A DNA stretch of 64,000 nt from Gellertiella hungarica (GCF_014197145.1 NZ_JACIEZ010000002.1:558001-622000), one strand, 5' to 3'; numbered from the stretch's first letter, positions 10,535 through 20,424 are shown. Notes: a model not told the origin generated them from the letters alone. Numbers and translations are program-made.

Positions 10535-11500
10535 TCACCACCCCTGAAGCGAACCGGTTCCGCCGCGAGCGCGGAGATACCGGCCGAAGCTTTTCACGTC
10601 GCCTTCCACCTCGTCGTTCATGTTGGCGGGGGTGATGTTGTCAAGGCAGGCGGTGATGTGGTTGGTGATCGCGTTCATCAGCGATGTGGCGACGCCGGGG
10701 CGCTTCATGATGCCGATCTGCATCGGGGGCAGGGCGGGGAAGCCGTCGGCCTGGGTCAGCACCTTCATGCCCGTGCGCAGGGCCGATTCCGGCAGCACCG
10801 AAACCGCCATGCCCGCGAGAACCGCCGAGGCGACCACGGTCGAGGACCAGCTGGTGAACAGGATCTGGTACTCGCGGCCGATGCTGTCGAGCGCAGAGCT
10901 TGCGAGCTGCCGCCACTGGCAATCGCGTCGCCCGACCGCAAGCGGCACCGGCGCGTCGTCCGGGAGCGGATGGTTGGCCGAGCCAACCCAGCAGAGCGGC
11001 TCCGTTCTCACCACGTCCGACATGCGCTCCCGCGGATTGTGCGTGACCAGCGCGATGTCCAGCTCGCCCTTCGCCATCTTCTCCGCAAGATCCACGGAAG
11101 GCTCGCAGACGATGTAGAGCTCGACATTCGGGTGGGTCTTGGCGAAGCGGCCGATGATCTCGGGCATGTAGCGGTCGGCATAATCGTCGGGTGTGCCGAT
11201 ACGCAGCGTTCCCTCGAGGCGGTTGTCGTCGAAGGCGGCGATGGCCTCGTTGTTGAGGCGAATGATGCGACGGGCGTAGTTCAGGAGCTTCTCTCCCTCG
11301 CTCGTCAGGCGGATGCCGCGTCCGTCCTTGGCGAAGAGCTGCTTGCCGATGCGCTCCTCCAGGCGGCGCATCTGCATCGAAACGGCGGACTGGGTCTTGT
11401 AGACGCGATCCGCCGCTTTCGTGAAGCTGCCCGTATCCACGATGGCAATGAAGGTCTGCAACTGGTCGAGGTCGAGTGGCGCAGTCATCGGAACACCCAT
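10535..11500 (-). CDS. LysR family transcriptional regulator divergent from DUF1127 gene
   Basis: A 321 aa LysR-type regulator. The N-terminal winged HTH (about residues 9-66) reads LDQLQTFIAIVDTGSFTKAADRV, and the C-terminal effector domain spans about 95-295. Cysteines are at 132, 170, 194 and 285. A start four codons later (MTAPL) is also possible. It is divergently arranged with the small DUF1127 gene, 192 nt apart. In Brucella and relatives a LysR protein (VtlR/LsrB type) activates DUF1127 genes and AbcR small RNAs; a similar relation here is inference only. The cysteine spacing does not match what I recall for LsrB, so I do not assign that name. Confidence 0.9.
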   Translation of the reverse strand: MGVPMTAPLDLDQLQTFIAIVDTGSFTKAADRVYKTQSAVSMQMRRLEERIGKQLFAKDGRGIRLTSEGEKLLNYARRIIRLNNEAIAAFDDNRLEGTLRIGTPDDYADRYMPEIIGRFAKTHPNVELYIVCEPSVDLAEKMAKGELDIALVTHNPRERMSDVVRTEPLCWVGSANHPLPDDAPVPLAVGRRDCQWRQLASSALDSIGREYQILFTSWSSTVVASAVLAGMAVSVLPESALRTGMKVLTQADGFPALPPMQIGIMKRPGVATSLMNAITNHITACLDNITPANMNDEVEGDVKSFGRYLRARGGTGSLQGW

Positions 11501-11692
11501 GAATATGTTTGATGGTTACTATTAAAAACATGCGTTGGACTGATCAATAGTTATTTGACAAGTTTCAAGGGCAATCTCACCGGAAGCCGCCTCCCACGGT
11601 TTCCAAGCCCCTGATCCACCCCGTGCCGCCAGCGGACCGCCTCCATCCGCTGCCGGTGGCGTGGCGGATTCTTCGTAAAGAGGTCAACGACC

Positions 11693-11956
11693 ATGCACGT
11701 GATGGATGATACCTGCGCGGGTGCCATGCCCGCGGTCGCCGGGCGTCCTGCAAGGCTCTGGACTGCCCTTGTTCGCAGCCTGCGCAACAGGCTGCACCGC
11801 AAGAAGGTGCTGCGGCTCGACGGCATGACCGATCACGAACTCATGGATATCGGGCTCACGCGGCTCGACATCCAGGATGCCCTTCGCGAATCCCGTTTCT
11901 TCGAGGATCCGAGCCACCGGCTCGCCTCGGCCGCGCGGCGCCGCCGACGCGCGTGA
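11693..11956 (+). CDS. DUF1127 (YjiS-like) small basic protein
   Basis: An 87 aa Arg-rich protein. The C-terminal half carries the DUF1127 pattern: LRNRLHRKKVLRLDGMTDHE, then LMDIGLTRLDIQDAL (about residues 30-64). These short proteins are widespread in Rhizobiales; larger paralogues have been tied to phosphate, carbon and RNA metabolism, but a molecular function for this one cannot be stated. The ATG has AAAGAGG 9 nt upstream; an ATG three codons later is a less well-spaced alternative. It is transcribed alone, divergent from a LysR regulator, and is followed by a strong hairpin. Confidence 0.88.
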   Translation: MHVMDDTCAGAMPAVAGRPARLWTALVRSLRNRLHRKKVLRLDGMTDHELMDIGLTRLDIQDALRESRFFEDPSHRLASAARRRRRA

Positions 11957-11960
11957 CGTG

Positions 11961-11990
11961 GTGAAGCCGGCCCTGTCCGGCCGGCTTCAC
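11961..11990 (+). terminator. Strong hairpin after DUF1127 gene
   Basis: A perfect 12-bp stem (11961-11972 with 11979-11990) and a 6-nt loop, starting 5 nt after the stop codon. There is no good T run downstream, so it may act as an mRNA 3' stabiliser or processing element as much as a terminator. Confidence 0.55.
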
Positions 11991-12075
11991 GGTTACTCCC
12001 TTTTCCCCGCAGGGCCCATCCCAAGAAGCCCTGCCACTTCGCCGGCGGAGCATTGGCTTCGCCGGTTTTTTTATC
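11991..12075 (+). ncRNA. Candidate small RNA or 3'-UTR-derived RNA
   Basis: Downstream of the DUF1127 hairpin lies a second unit. It has a pyrimidine-rich lead, a 7-bp stem (12009-12015 with 12028-12034) whose 12-nt loop contains CCAUCCC, and then a canonical terminator at 12042-12073. An exposed C-rich loop followed by a terminator is the layout of many Hfq-dependent alphaproteobacterial sRNAs. No promoter was identified, so it could instead be the end of the DUF1127 transcript. This is inference from structure only. Confidence 0.3.
12042..12073 (+). terminator. Canonical Rho-independent terminator
   Basis: A stem of 10 bp including one G-U pair (12042-12051 with 12056-12065), loop ATTG, followed by eight T residues interrupted by nothing until 12072. 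It is oriented for plus-strand transcripts, about 85 nt after the DUF1127 stop. Confidence 0.85.
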
Positions 12076-12306
12076 CACAGCTTCCTTAGCCGGGCGCAAG
12101 GTGCGCTGGGTTGCCGGGAACCCTTGTTTTTCAGGACCTTCGGGCTGTTCAGTCCCGTATCCTCGGGCTCCGCGGGCCATTCGTTAACCCCCGTTAAACT
12201 CCGCTCCTGCTAGTCTTGCGCAGATGGCGGACAGCCTTTGTCGCGCATGATGCGGGTCGCCTCGCCGGTTCCCTCCGGCATGCTGCAGGTTTGAAGGGTT
12301 TCAGTC

Positions 12307-14877
12307 ATGCGTTTTTCCCGGAAGTTACCGCTTGTTGCAGCGCTTTTCGCGATTGCCTCCATCAGCGGAACGGCAGCGGTCGGCCTCTATTCGAATGCCA
12401 ACAATCTGGTGGCACAGGAATACGAGAAGCTCGAGGCGACGGCGGATGGCCGCCGCAACGAGGCGCGCGTCTATCTCCAGTCGATCCGCAGCGACATCAC
12501 CAGCCTCGCGGCCTCGGCCATCACCCAGCAGGCCCTCTACGGTCTTGAAGGCGCGTGGAAATTCCTCGGCGCGGACCCGAAGGCGGAGATCCAGGCGCGT
12601 TACATCGCGGGCAACCCGCATCCCCCCGCCGAGCGAATGAACTTCGATACCGCCAAGAAGGATGCCTTCGACCGGGCCCATCGGCAGAGCCATCCCTTCT
12701 TCCGCGATCACCTGATCAGCGAAGGCTATGCCGATATCCTGCTGATCGATCCCGAGGGCAACGTGATCTATTCCGTTGCCAAGCAGGAGGATCTCGGAAC
12801 CAACCTTAAGAGCGGTGCAGCCCCGGACAGCGCCCTGTCGCAGGCGGTGGCGGCTGCCCTTGTCCTGAAGCCCGGCGAACCGGCCGTCATGACCGGTTTC
12901 TCGGCCTATCAGGCCGCCGGCGGCGAAGCCTCCGCCTTCCTCGTCGCGCCGGTGCTGATGAGCGATCAGGTGATCGGCCTGGTGGCCTACCGTCTTCGCG
13001 CCACGATGCTGACGCCGATGTTCTCCAACGCGACGGGTCTGGGGCAGACGGGCGAGTCCCTTCTCGTCGATGCCAATGGCCTCGTCATCAACGACAGCGT
13101 GAAGACACCCGAAGCCGATCCGCTCGCGGTGCAGATCGACAGCGCGCTGATCGGGGAGGCGCTCGTGAACGAGCGCTCCCACGGGATGATCGAGGGATAT
13201 CGCGGCATGACGAGCTATGCGGCCCTCAGCAGGCTCGAAATCGGCGGGTTGCAGGCAGCCGTCGTTGCGCTGGTCGACCGCCAGGAGGTGAATGCGGGCC
13301 TCTTCCGGGGCATCCGCGACGTGGCGCTGGTCTCGCTGCTGATGGTCATCATCGGCACCATCGCCGGGATCCTGTACTCGCGCACGATTACCCGCCCCAT
13401 CTCGTCCCTCGTCGACAGCATGAAGAGCCTTGCCGGAGGCAACACGGCCGTGAAGCTCGAGGGCGAGGAGCGGAAGGACGAGATCGGCGACATGGCGCGA
13501 TCGGTGGCGGTGCTGCGGGAAGCGGCCATCGAGAAGCTGCGGCTTTCGGCCGAATCCGAGGATGCCCGCCGCCAGGCCGACGAGGCCCAGCGTCAGCGGG
13601 AAGCGGCCAAGGCCGAGGAACAGCGCCAGCTGGCCTTCGCGATCGACAGCCTCGGCGCCGCACTGGAGCGCCTGTCCGCCGGCGATCTGACCGCCAAGAT
13701 CCACAAGCCCTTCTCCGCCCATCTCGATCAGCTTCGGCTCGATTTCAATGCCTCGCTCGAGCGTCTTTCGCAGACCATGGCATCTGTCCATAACAATGTG
13801 GTCGGCATCAACAGCCGCGTGGTGGAAGTGGGCAAGGCCGCCAACGAGCTGACCCAGCGCTCCGGCGAGCAGCAGGCCTCGCTGAACGAAACCTCCGCCG
13901 CGATCCGCAGCATCATGGCCGCGATCCGCTCCTCGACCGAAAAGGCCGAGGTGGCATCCCAGCTTGCCCAGGCGGCACGGCGGGAATCGGACCAGTCGGC
14001 CAACATCGTCACCGATGCGGTCGATGCCATGCACCGGATCGAAAGCGCGTCGCGCGAGATTTCGCAGATCATCAACGTCATCGACGAGATCGCCTTCCAG
14101 ACCAATCTCCTGGCACTGAATGCCGGCGTCGAGGCGGCGCGCGCGGGGGAGGCGGGCAAGGGCTTTGCCGTCGTCGCGCAGGAGGTCCGGGAACTCGCCC
14201 AGCGCTCCGCAAAGGCGGCGAAGGACATCAAGGCGCTGATCACCAAGTCGGGCCAGGAGGTTGCAAGCGGCGTCGGCCTCGTCCAGCAGACGGGCGAGGT
14301 GCTGTCCTCGATCGCCGGGCAGGTGGTGAAGATCAACGACCACATCCAGTCGATCGCCGATGGCGCCAAGGATCAGTCGTCCAGTCTGGGCGAGATCAAC
14401 ACCGCCATATCGCGCATGGAAAATGCCAGCCGCCTCAGCCTCCAGGCGACCAATGACACGAATGCGAATGTCGGGCTTCTGGCCGGCGATGCGGAGGCCC
14501 TGACCTCGCTGTTGTCGCAGTTCAACACCCGCGACACGGAGTATCGCACCGCTTCCGTGACGCGTCCCGATGGCGGCACGACCGCCCAGCAGTTCGGAAC
14601 GCCGGTCCCGCCGCAGAATCCGCGTCCTCCGGCCGCTTCGAGGACGCCCCGTCCAGAACGGCCGCAGCCGCCGGCTTTCGAACCGCCGAAGAAGCCCGCA
14701 CCTCCGAGGTCGTCGCTCTTCACCTTCTCCAAGCGCATCGAATCGGTGGATAGCGCCACCCGGCCGAAGCGCCCCGTGGCCTCGCCGGCCCGCGAGCTCC
14801 TGGGCCGCGTCAGCGCAGGGCTCGGCCTCAAGCAGCAGGATACATCGAAGGACAATCAGAACTGGGAAGAGTTCTGA
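12307..14877 (+). CDS. Methyl-accepting chemotaxis protein with large periplasmic (dCache-like) sensor
   Basis: An 856 aa chemoreceptor. TM1 is at about residues 8-28. A roughly 300-residue periplasmic sensor shows double-Cache features ([20 protein letters not shown], later [13 protein letters not shown]), followed by TM2 (about 338-360), HAMP, a second HAMP-like segment ([13 protein letters not shown]) and the conserved signalling tip [21 protein letters not shown] Pro/Arg-rich flexible linker of about 100 aa precedes the C-terminal NWEEF, a close match to the NWETF-type CheR/CheB tether. AAGGG lies 7 nt before the ATG. The ligand is unknown; dCache receptors often sense amino acids or organic acids. 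Confidence 0.94.
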   Translation: MRFSRKLPLVAALFAIASISGTAAVGLYSNANNLVAQEYEKLEATADGRRNEARVYLQSIRSDITSLAASAITQQALYGLEGAWKFLGADPKAEIQARYIAGNPHPPAERMNFDTAKKDAFDRAHRQSHPFFRDHLISEGYADILLIDPEGNVIYSVAKQEDLGTNLKSGAAPDSALSQAVAAALVLKPGEPAVMTGFSAYQAAGGEASAFLVAPVLMSDQVIGLVAYRLRATMLTPMFSNATGLGQTGESLLVDANGLVINDSVKTPEADPLAVQIDSALIGEALVNERSHGMIEGYRGMTSYAALSRLEIGGLQAAVVALVDRQEVNAGLFRGIRDVALVSLLMVIIGTIAGILYSRTITRPISSLVDSMKSLAGGNTAVKLEGEERKDEIGDMARSVAVLREAAIEKLRLSAESEDARRQADEAQRQREAAKAEEQRQLAFAIDSLGAALERLSAGDLTAKIHKPFSAHLDQLRLDFNASLERLSQTMASVHNNVVGINSRVVEVGKAANELTQRSGEQQASLNETSAAIRSIMAAIRSSTEKAEVASQLAQAARRESDQSANIVTDAVDAMHRIESASREISQIINVIDEIAFQTNLLALNAGVEAARAGEAGKGFAVVAQEVRELAQRSAKAAKDIKALITKSGQEVASGVGLVQQTGEVLSSIAGQVVKINDHIQSIADGAKDQSSSLGEINTAISRMENASRLSLQATNDTNANVGLLAGDAEALTSLLSQFNTRDTEYRTASVTRPDGGTTAQQFGTPVPPQNPRPPAASRTPRPERPQPPAFEPPKKPAPPRSSLFTFSKRIESVDSATRPKRPVASPARELLGRVSAGLGLKQQDTSKDNQNWEEF

Positions 14878-14897
14878 CCGATGGCAGGGTAAACGGG

Positions 14898-14922
14898 GCG
14901 GCGCTCAGGCGCCGCTCTTTTT
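14898..14922. terminator. Terminator shared by convergent genes
   Basis: A 7-bp perfect GC stem (14898-14904 with 14909-14915), loop TCAG, then TCTTTTT on the plus strand. It terminates the chemoreceptor transcript, and its right half covers the last codons of the convergent DUF937 gene. Confidence 0.8.
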
Positions 14923-15753
14923 CGTCCAGCTGTCGAAGATGGCGTCCAAGCTCTGCTGGTAGGATTTCTGCACTTCGAGGCCCGTGTCGAACATCTGGTT
15001 GATGAAGGTGCCATAGGCATCCGGCGCCGGTGCTTCCGGCGGGGCTTCCTCCGCCCTGGACGGCGCCGCAGGCGCCGCCGCCTTCGCCATCATGTCCTGA
15101 AAAGCCTTCATGTAGGGATTGAAGCCGAAGGGATCGCTTTCGGTCGCCTTCTGCTCCGCCTTCTGGGGCGTGAAGAAGGCCTGCATCGCCTGCGTGAAGG
15201 GGTTGTCGAAGAAGGTGGCCTGGGGAGCGGGTTCGCGGCTCCGGAAGCCCATCGCCTCCATCCACTGGCGCGACATGTCCGCCATGCCCTCGGCCGTGAA
15301 GGGATTGGCCGGTGAAGCCTGCTGGCCGAGTTGCCCCGTCATCTGCTTCAGCAGGCCACCCATCATGGTGTCCGCCATGATCGGCATCATCCGCTTCAGA
15401 ACGTCCTGGCCTATGCCGGTCAGTTGTTCGGCCTGTGCCGCCACGGCGCGGGAGATTTCCTTCGAGCCGAAGATCTGGGCAAGGGCCGCATTGCCGTCGG
15501 CAATGCCCTGCGGGGTAAAGGCGCGGGTGAAATCCTCGAAATAGCTCTGGTAGTTGCCGCTTGCAGCCCTGCCCATCAGGGTGGCGAAGTCGAAGGGGTT
15601 GCTGCTCTGGCGCTTGAGGCCCGCGGAAAAGGCGGGCATCAGCGCGGCGACCGCCTGGGCGGCCTGCTCCTGCGCGAGGTTGAACTGGCGCGCCAGCGCC
15701 TCCATCGCCTGGCCGTTCTGGGCCTTCATCATCAGGTCGAATAGTGGCAGCAT
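14905..15753 (-). CDS. DUF937 domain-containing protein
   Basis: A 282 aa soluble protein. The N-terminal half matches the DUF937 pattern: MLPLFDLMMKAQNGQAMEAL, ARQFNLAQEQAAQAVAALMP, then repeated Gly/Met-rich helices with MADTMMGGLLKQMTG near residue 130. The C-terminal part alternates Pro/Ala-rich linkers with short helices. The function of the family is not established. The start MLPLF is preferred because residues encoded upstream in frame are not conserved-looking and a GGGGAA lies just before it. The gene converges with the chemoreceptor and is probably monocistronic. Confidence 0.82.
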   Translation of the reverse strand: MLPLFDLMMKAQNGQAMEALARQFNLAQEQAAQAVAALMPAFSAGLKRQSSNPFDFATLMGRAASGNYQSYFEDFTRAFTPQGIADGNAALAQIFGSKEISRAVAAQAEQLTGIGQDVLKRMMPIMADTMMGGLLKQMTGQLGQQASPANPFTAEGMADMSRQWMEAMGFRSREPAPQATFFDNPFTQAMQAFFTPQKAEQKATESDPFGFNPYMKAFQDMMAKAAAPAAPSRAEEAPPEAPAPDAYGTFINQMFDTGLEVQKSYQQSLDAIFDSWTKKSGA

Positions 15754-15911
15754 CCCGTTCCCCGTCTGGTTCAGGGGCGCTCCGCGGCCATTCCCTGCTG
15801 AAGGAAGGCACATGCCGCCGGCGCCCGCCGAAGCACTATAGCGGCAAATGCCTCAACGGAAACCGCTTTCTGACATTTCGGCAGGCAACGAAGGTCTTAG
15901 GTGCGGCCGCG

Positions 15912-17285
15912 TCAGTACTGGTATTCGGAGAAGACCGGCTCCACCGACCCGTTCCAGCGACCGTGATAGAGGGCAAGCAGCTCGTCCGCGAGCGTGGCAC
16001 CCTTGGCAATCGCCTCCTCGAGCGGGGACAGGAACACGCTTTCGTTCACGCCGTCGCTGTTGCGGCAGGCGCGGTCCCGAAGGCCGTCCCGGGAGATCGC
16101 GAGGATCTCGCGACCGATCTCCAGCAGCGAACGCCCACGGATGGTCGCCCGCAGCCCTTCGGCCGGAACCGTGTCACGGAGTTTCTGCACGTCTTCGAAG
16201 GTCCAGGCAGCCGTTGCCTGCTCGGCGGCATCGAGCGCGCTTGCGGAATAGAGAAGACCCACCCAGAAGGCCGGAAGCGCGCAGATGCGCCGCCACGGGC
16301 CGCCATCCGCACCGCGCATCTCGAGGAAGCGCTTCAGGCGGACATCGGGGAACAGCGTGGAGAGATGGTTGGTCCAGTCGCCCATCGTGGGTTCCCACTG
16401 GGCAAGCTCGCCCTTCAGCGCGCCGTTCATGAACTGGCGGAAGGTCACATGGGTGCAGTCGTGATAGCGTCCGTCGCGGACGACGAAATACATCGGCACG
16501 TCGAGCGCCCACTCCACGTAGCGCTCGAAGCCGAAGCCCGGCTCGAAGGCAAAGGGCAGCAGGCCGGCGCGCTGGTTGTCCGTGTCGCGCCAGATGTCGC
16601 CGCGCCAGGAGAGAAGACCGTTCGGCTTGCCCTCGGTGAAAGGCGAGGATGCAAAGAGCGCAGTCGCGAGCGGCTGAAGCTTCAGCGACACGACCATCTT
16701 GCGACGCATGTCGGCTTCCGAGGAGAAGTCGAGGTTCACCTGGATGGTGCAGGTGCGGTACATCATGTCGAGCCCCCGCGAGCCGACCTTCGGCATGTAG
16801 CGGCTCATGATGGCATAGCGGGATTTCGGCATGCGCGGCGTGTCGGCGAAGCTCCATTTGGGGCTGCCGCCCAGGCCGAGGAACCGGATGCCGAGCGGCT
16901 CGGCCACCTCGCGCAGGGTTGCAAGGTGGTGGTTGGATTCCTTGCAGGTCTCGTGAATGGTGGAAAGCGGGGCACCGGAAAGCTCGAACTGGCCGCCGGG
17001 CTCCAGCGAGATCGCGCCCATGCCTGTCGGCGAGGCAAGACCGATGATCTTTCCCGCATCCATGATCGGGTCCCAGCCAAGCTTGTCCTGCATCCCGGTC
17101 AGGAGCGCGGAGATGCTCGCTTCGCCCTCATAGGGAACCGGGCTGTTGTCTGCGCGGAAGAAGGCGAATTTCTCGTGCTCGGTGCCGATCCGGAACGCCT
17201 CTTCCGGCTTCGACCCCGCCGCGAGATAGGCGGCCAGTTCGGAAACGGAGGAAATCGGGGTGTCGTCGGTCGTATCGCGAGCCAT
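15912..17285 (-). CDS. gshA: Glutamate-cysteine ligase (rhizobial/plant type)
   Basis: This cytosolic enzyme makes gamma-glutamylcysteine from Glu, Cys and ATP, the first step of glutathione synthesis. The 457 aa product is full length for the plant/alphaproteobacterial class of GCS2-family ligases. Visible features are RIGTEHEKFAF (residues 32-42), SLEPGGQFELSGAPL with ATP/metal-binding Glu residues, MYRTCTIQVNLDFSSEADMR, and the C-terminal YHGRWNGSVEPVFSEYQY ending. AAGAGAA precedes the ATG. It is monocistronic. An imperfect palindrome sits 75-110 nt upstream of the start and could be a regulatory site. Confidence 0.93.
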   Translation of the reverse strand: MARDTTDDTPISSVSELAAYLAAGSKPEEAFRIGTEHEKFAFFRADNSPVPYEGEASISALLTGMQDKLGWDPIMDAGKIIGLASPTGMGAISLEPGGQFELSGAPLSTIHETCKESNHHLATLREVAEPLGIRFLGLGGSPKWSFADTPRMPKSRYAIMSRYMPKVGSRGLDMMYRTCTIQVNLDFSSEADMRRKMVVSLKLQPLATALFASSPFTEGKPNGLLSWRGDIWRDTDNQRAGLLPFAFEPGFGFERYVEWALDVPMYFVVRDGRYHDCTHVTFRQFMNGALKGELAQWEPTMGDWTNHLSTLFPDVRLKRFLEMRGADGGPWRRICALPAFWVGLLYSASALDAAEQATAAWTFEDVQKLRDTVPAEGLRATIRGRSLLEIGREILAISRDGLRDRACRNSDGVNESVFLSPLEEAIAKGATLADELLALYHGRWNGSVEPVFSEYQY

Positions 17286-17360
17286 GAAGAAATTCTCTTG
17301 CCTGGTTGAAATTCAGGTGGACACCATTCTGTCCGTCTGGGTGATTGAACTGGAAACGGG

Positions 17361-17395
17361 TGACGCGCAAGTGAATTTGTTTCATGTGCGCGTGA
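17361..17395. promoter_or_regulatory. Imperfect palindrome upstream of gshA
   Basis: Arms 17361-17369 and 17387-17395 pair at eight of nine positions, with an inner TGAA/TTCA pair. A run of A residues at 17395-17401 becomes a T run just upstream on the gshA strand. It is a possible operator or promoter-associated structure; no regulator is implied. Confidence 0.3.
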
Positions 17396-17451
17396 AAAAA
17401 ATCTGAGCCGTCGCCTCTTGAATTCCCGCTTCTGCCTGCCCGCGATGGCCG

Positions 17452-18189
17452 TTACCGCCAGTCGCCGATCGCGGCCTGCACGACGGCAAGGGCCGCGACG
17501 GCGGCCGTATCCGCCCGCAGGATGCGCGGGCCGAGCGGAATCGCGGTGACGAAGGGAAGGCTGCGCAGCTGCCGCCGCTCGTCCTCGGAAAATCCCCCCT
17601 CCGGCCCGACCAGGAGCCCGAGCTTCTGGGTGGCGATCCGCGCGAGCACCGGCAGAGGGTTCTGTCCCTCGTCCCCCTCGTCGCAATAGATCAGCGTGCG
17701 TTCGCCATCCCAGTCGGAGAGAATGTCGGAGAGCTTTCGCGCCGGTTTGACGGCCGGCACCGCGAGCACACCGCATTGTTCGGCCGCCTCGATCACGTTC
17801 GCCTCGATCTTGTCGCTGGAGGGCGCCTTGCCCTGGGTGTGCTGGGTCAATGCCGGCTGCAGCACGCCCGCACCCATCTCCACCGCCTTCTGGACGAGGT
17901 AATCCATGCGGCCGACCTTCAGGGGCGCGAAGACATAGACGAGATCGGGCTGTGGTGGCTGGGGACGGGTCTGCTCGAGCATGGAAAGCCGTATCCGCTT
18001 CTTCGTCGGATAGGTCAGCCGGGCCCGCCACTCCCCGTCGCGGCCATTGAAGACGAGAAGCTCCGCATCCGTTTCCATGCGCAGCACATGGGCAAGATAA
18101 TGGAACTGGTCGTCGGTTGCGGCAATCTCCGCACCCGTGCCGAGGTCCTCGCGCACGAACAGGCGCTGCATGCGGAAATTGGCACGCAT
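17452..18189 (-). CDS. rsmE: 16S rRNA (uracil-1498-N3)-methyltransferase
   Basis: A SPOUT-class SAM-dependent enzyme methylating U1498 in the decoding region of 16S rRNA. The 245 aa product has the N-terminal PUA-like domain (RLFVREDL... [10 protein letters not shown]) and the C-terminal knotted domain. The family motifs [33 protein letters not shown] and [17 protein letters not shown] are all visible. The start MRANFRMQR was chosen because GGAGG lies 6 nt upstream and because it falls 11 nt after the pit stop. It is likely co-transcribed with pit. Confidence 0.95.
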   Translation of the reverse strand: MRANFRMQRLFVREDLGTGAEIAATDDQFHYLAHVLRMETDAELLVFNGRDGEWRARLTYPTKKRIRLSMLEQTRPQPPQPDLVYVFAPLKVGRMDYLVQKAVEMGAGVLQPALTQHTQGKAPSSDKIEANVIEAAEQCGVLAVPAVKPARKLSDILSDWDGERTLIYCDEGDEGQNPLPVLARIATQKLGLLVGPEGGFSEDERRQLRSLPFVTAIPLGPRILRADTAAVAALAVVQAAIGDWR

Positions 18190-18200
18190 GGTGTCCTCCC

Positions 18201-19685
18201 TCACAGGAAAATGATGCGAAACAGCAGGAACAGCAGGGCCGAAAGCCCGCCTGAAATCGGCAGCGTGATCATCCAGGCGCCGGCGATGGTCATGAAGTGC
18301 GAGCGACGCACCAGCAGCCTGCGCCGCAGCTCCTCGGTATCGTCCTCGCTGTCCTCCGTGACCGCCTTGCGCTTCTTCGAGGGCTTCTGTGCCGCCGGAC
18401 GCCAGCTGTTGACATACCATTCGCGGAAAAAGCCGACGCCGAAGACCGATCCCACGGCGATATGAGTGGACGAAACCGGAAGTCCCGCCCAGGAGGCGGC
18501 CAGCACGGTCAGGGCCGCCGAAAGCGCGACGCAATAGGAGCGGACGGGGTTGAGCTTGGTGATCTGCTCGCCCACGAGACGGATCAGCCTCGGGCCGAAC
18601 AGCAGCAGACCCGTCGAGATGCCGAAGGCGCCGATCGTCAGCGCCCAGAAGGGCACGATTTCACCGGGCGCCGGCGGCTGGTCGGAGACCGCCACGATGG
18701 CTGCCAGGGGACCGATTGCGTTCGAAACGTCGTTTGCGCCATGGGCGAAGCAGAGAAGCGCCGAAGAGGCAATCAGGGGAATGCGAAAGAGGATGCGCAG
18801 GGAGGCATTGCGGTTCTCGAGCCCCTCCGACTGGATGCGCACGTAGGGAATTGCGGAAAGCCACCCGACGAGCAGGAACATTCCCCCGAGCGGCAGCACC
18901 GCGTCTTCCGGAAAGCGGCCGCGGACGGCAAACTGCAGCGCGAGATAGGCGGAGAAGGCACCGGTCATCAGCCCGATCAGCACCGGGACCCACCGTCTTG
19001 CGGCGGCAATCTTGTCCTCCTTCTGGAGGATGCGCTCCTCGATGAAGAACAGCATGCCCGCAGCCAGAATGCCGCCGATCAGCGGCGAGGCGACCCAGCT
19101 CATCACGATCTGCCCGATGACGCCCCATTGCACCACGCCGAAACCGGAGGCCGCTATGCCTGCCCCGATGATCGCCCCGATGATCGAGTGGGTGGTGGAA
19201 ACCGGCGCATGAAGCCAGGTGGCGAGATTGATCCAGAGCGCGGCGGCACTGAGCGCCGCCATCATGACGGCCATCACATGGCCGTCGCCGGGAAGGGCTG
19301 CCGGCGGCACCACGTGAACCGAGATCGTCTCCGTCACGTCCCGCCCGGCAATCACGGCGCCCAGGATTTCGAAGACGGCCGCCATCAGCAGTGCCGAACG
19401 CATGCTGATCGCCCGGGCTCCCACGGCCGCGCCGGTATTGTTGGTCACGTCGTTCGCGCCGATATTCATGGCCATGTAGCCGGCCAGCGCTGCCGCGATG
19501 ATCAGGACCGCGGGGCTGGCGTGGCCGAGCGCATAGGTTCCGGCATAGACCATGGCGAGAAGAACGAAGAGCATGCCGGCGCTCGGAGCGGCAAGCCGCC
19601 TCCAGACATGCTGGGAGGCATGCTCGACAAGCGTCATCTTGTCGAGATCCTTGTCCAGCGCCGATTTCTTCTTCGTGCCGCCCAT
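18201..19685 (-). CDS. pit: Inorganic phosphate transporter, PiT/PHO4 family
   Basis: A 494 aa inner-membrane low-affinity phosphate (metal-phosphate/H+) symporter. The two inverted-repeat PHO4 signatures are present: [19 protein letters not shown] in the N-terminal half and [18 protein letters not shown] in the C-terminal half. About a dozen hydrophobic segments are visible, with a hydrophilic Lys-rich loop near the C-terminus (KPSKKRKAV). The start MGGTKKKS follows a GGGAGG site at a rather long spacing; later starts are possible. Unlike many rhizobial pit genes it has no PhoU-like (DUF47) partner upstream. rsmE follows 11 nt downstream. Confidence 0.93.
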   Translation of the reverse strand: MGGTKKKSALDKDLDKMTLVEHASQHVWRRLAAPSAGMLFVLLAMVYAGTYALGHASPAVLIIAAALAGYMAMNIGANDVTNNTGAAVGARAISMRSALLMAAVFEILGAVIAGRDVTETISVHVVPPAALPGDGHVMAVMMAALSAAALWINLATWLHAPVSTTHSIIGAIIGAGIAASGFGVVQWGVIGQIVMSWVASPLIGGILAAGMLFFIEERILQKEDKIAAARRWVPVLIGLMTGAFSAYLALQFAVRGRFPEDAVLPLGGMFLLVGWLSAIPYVRIQSEGLENRNASLRILFRIPLIASSALLCFAHGANDVSNAIGPLAAIVAVSDQPPAPGEIVPFWALTIGAFGISTGLLLFGPRLIRLVGEQITKLNPVRSYCVALSAALTVLAASWAGLPVSSTHIAVGSVFGVGFFREWYVNSWRPAAQKPSKKRKAVTEDSEDDTEELRRRLLVRRSHFMTIAGAWMITLPISGGLSALLFLLFRIIFL

Positions 19686-19787
19686 GCGGAACCAGTCCTC
19701 CCTTTGCCCCGGCCCCCTGACCCTCAAAAGGGTGGGTAGAGGCTTGATGCTCCGGGGGCAAGCCCGAAAACGACGAATGCGGAGGCT

Positions 19788-20279
19788 TCAGGCGGCGCGC
19801 TGTTCCAGGCTGCGGCCGAAATCCAGGATGAGCGAGCGAAGCGTCGGCTCCCGGACCTGCTCGGCGGCCGACTTGTAGGGAAACCAGCGATGCTTGCGCT
19901 GGTCCTTTTCCGGGTAGTCGTCGAGCAGCTTGTCAACCGCCAGCGCATGCACCTGCACGCGACAGCCGACGGCGAAGTCGTCTTTCAGCACCTTGTCGTA
20001 GAGATAGTAGCCGATCGGCCGCTTCTCGACCTGGCCGGTGACGCCCGCTTCCTCGAAGGCTTCCTGAGCGGCCACGCCGTGGCCGGGCTTGTCGGCCATG
20101 GGCCAGCCCTTGGGAATGATCCAGCGGCCGGTGTCGCGGCTGGTCACGAGAAGCACCTCGACATGGCGGTCGGCAGGATCCTGCCGGTAGCAGAGCGCAG
20201 CATATTGCTGGCGCGGCGGGCGCCGGAACATCAGCTTCAGCCATGCTGCCAGTCGGGAGATCAGCGCCATGTCGAACAC
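19788..20279 (-). CDS. Nudix hydrolase
   Basis: A 163 aa Nudix-fold protein. The Nudix box is degenerate at the start but clear at the catalytic end: GHGVAAQEAFEEAGV (about residues 76-90) gives the metal-binding EAFEEAG core. PKGWP (about residues 65-69) precedes it. Such short rhizobial members resemble diphosphoinositol-polyphosphate or nucleoside-diphosphate hydrolases (DIPP-like), but the substrate is not assignable. Two Met starts three codons apart are possible (MFDM and MALI). It is an independent unit on the same strand as pit. Confidence 0.88.
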   Translation of the reverse strand: MFDMALISRLAAWLKLMFRRPPRQQYAALCYRQDPADRHVEVLLVTSRDTGRWIIPKGWPMADKPGHGVAAQEAFEEAGVTGQVEKRPIGYYLYDKVLKDDFAVGCRVQVHALAVDKLLDDYPEKDQRKHRWFPYKSAAEQVREPTLRSLILDFGRSLEQRAA

Positions 20280-20424
20280 GACTCCTTTCGAGAGAGATCA
20301 TAAATGGAAATGGCTAAGGCCGAGTTTCCATCCACGCAAGTTCTTTTTGACCGATTTGTGACGGTCGGCACCACCTGCCCGAAGCTTCCCACCGCATGCT
20401 TGCGCCGGGCGTGACAAGAAACGA

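Larger units (their letters stand above)
11957..12306. other. Intergenic region with hairpins and a terminator
   Basis: About 350 nt between the DUF1127 gene and the second chemoreceptor. It holds a 12-bp hairpin, a 7-bp hairpin with a pyrimidine-rich loop, and a canonical intrinsic terminator (each listed separately). The remainder (12075-12306) presumably holds the chemoreceptor promoter; I see no further gene. Confidence 0.5.

Noticed and set aside
10535-11500. Naming the first LysR regulator LsrB/VtlR
   Set aside because: The DUF1127 neighbourhood is suggestive, but cysteine positions (132, 170, 194, 285) do not match what I recall for LsrB, so the name was not applied.
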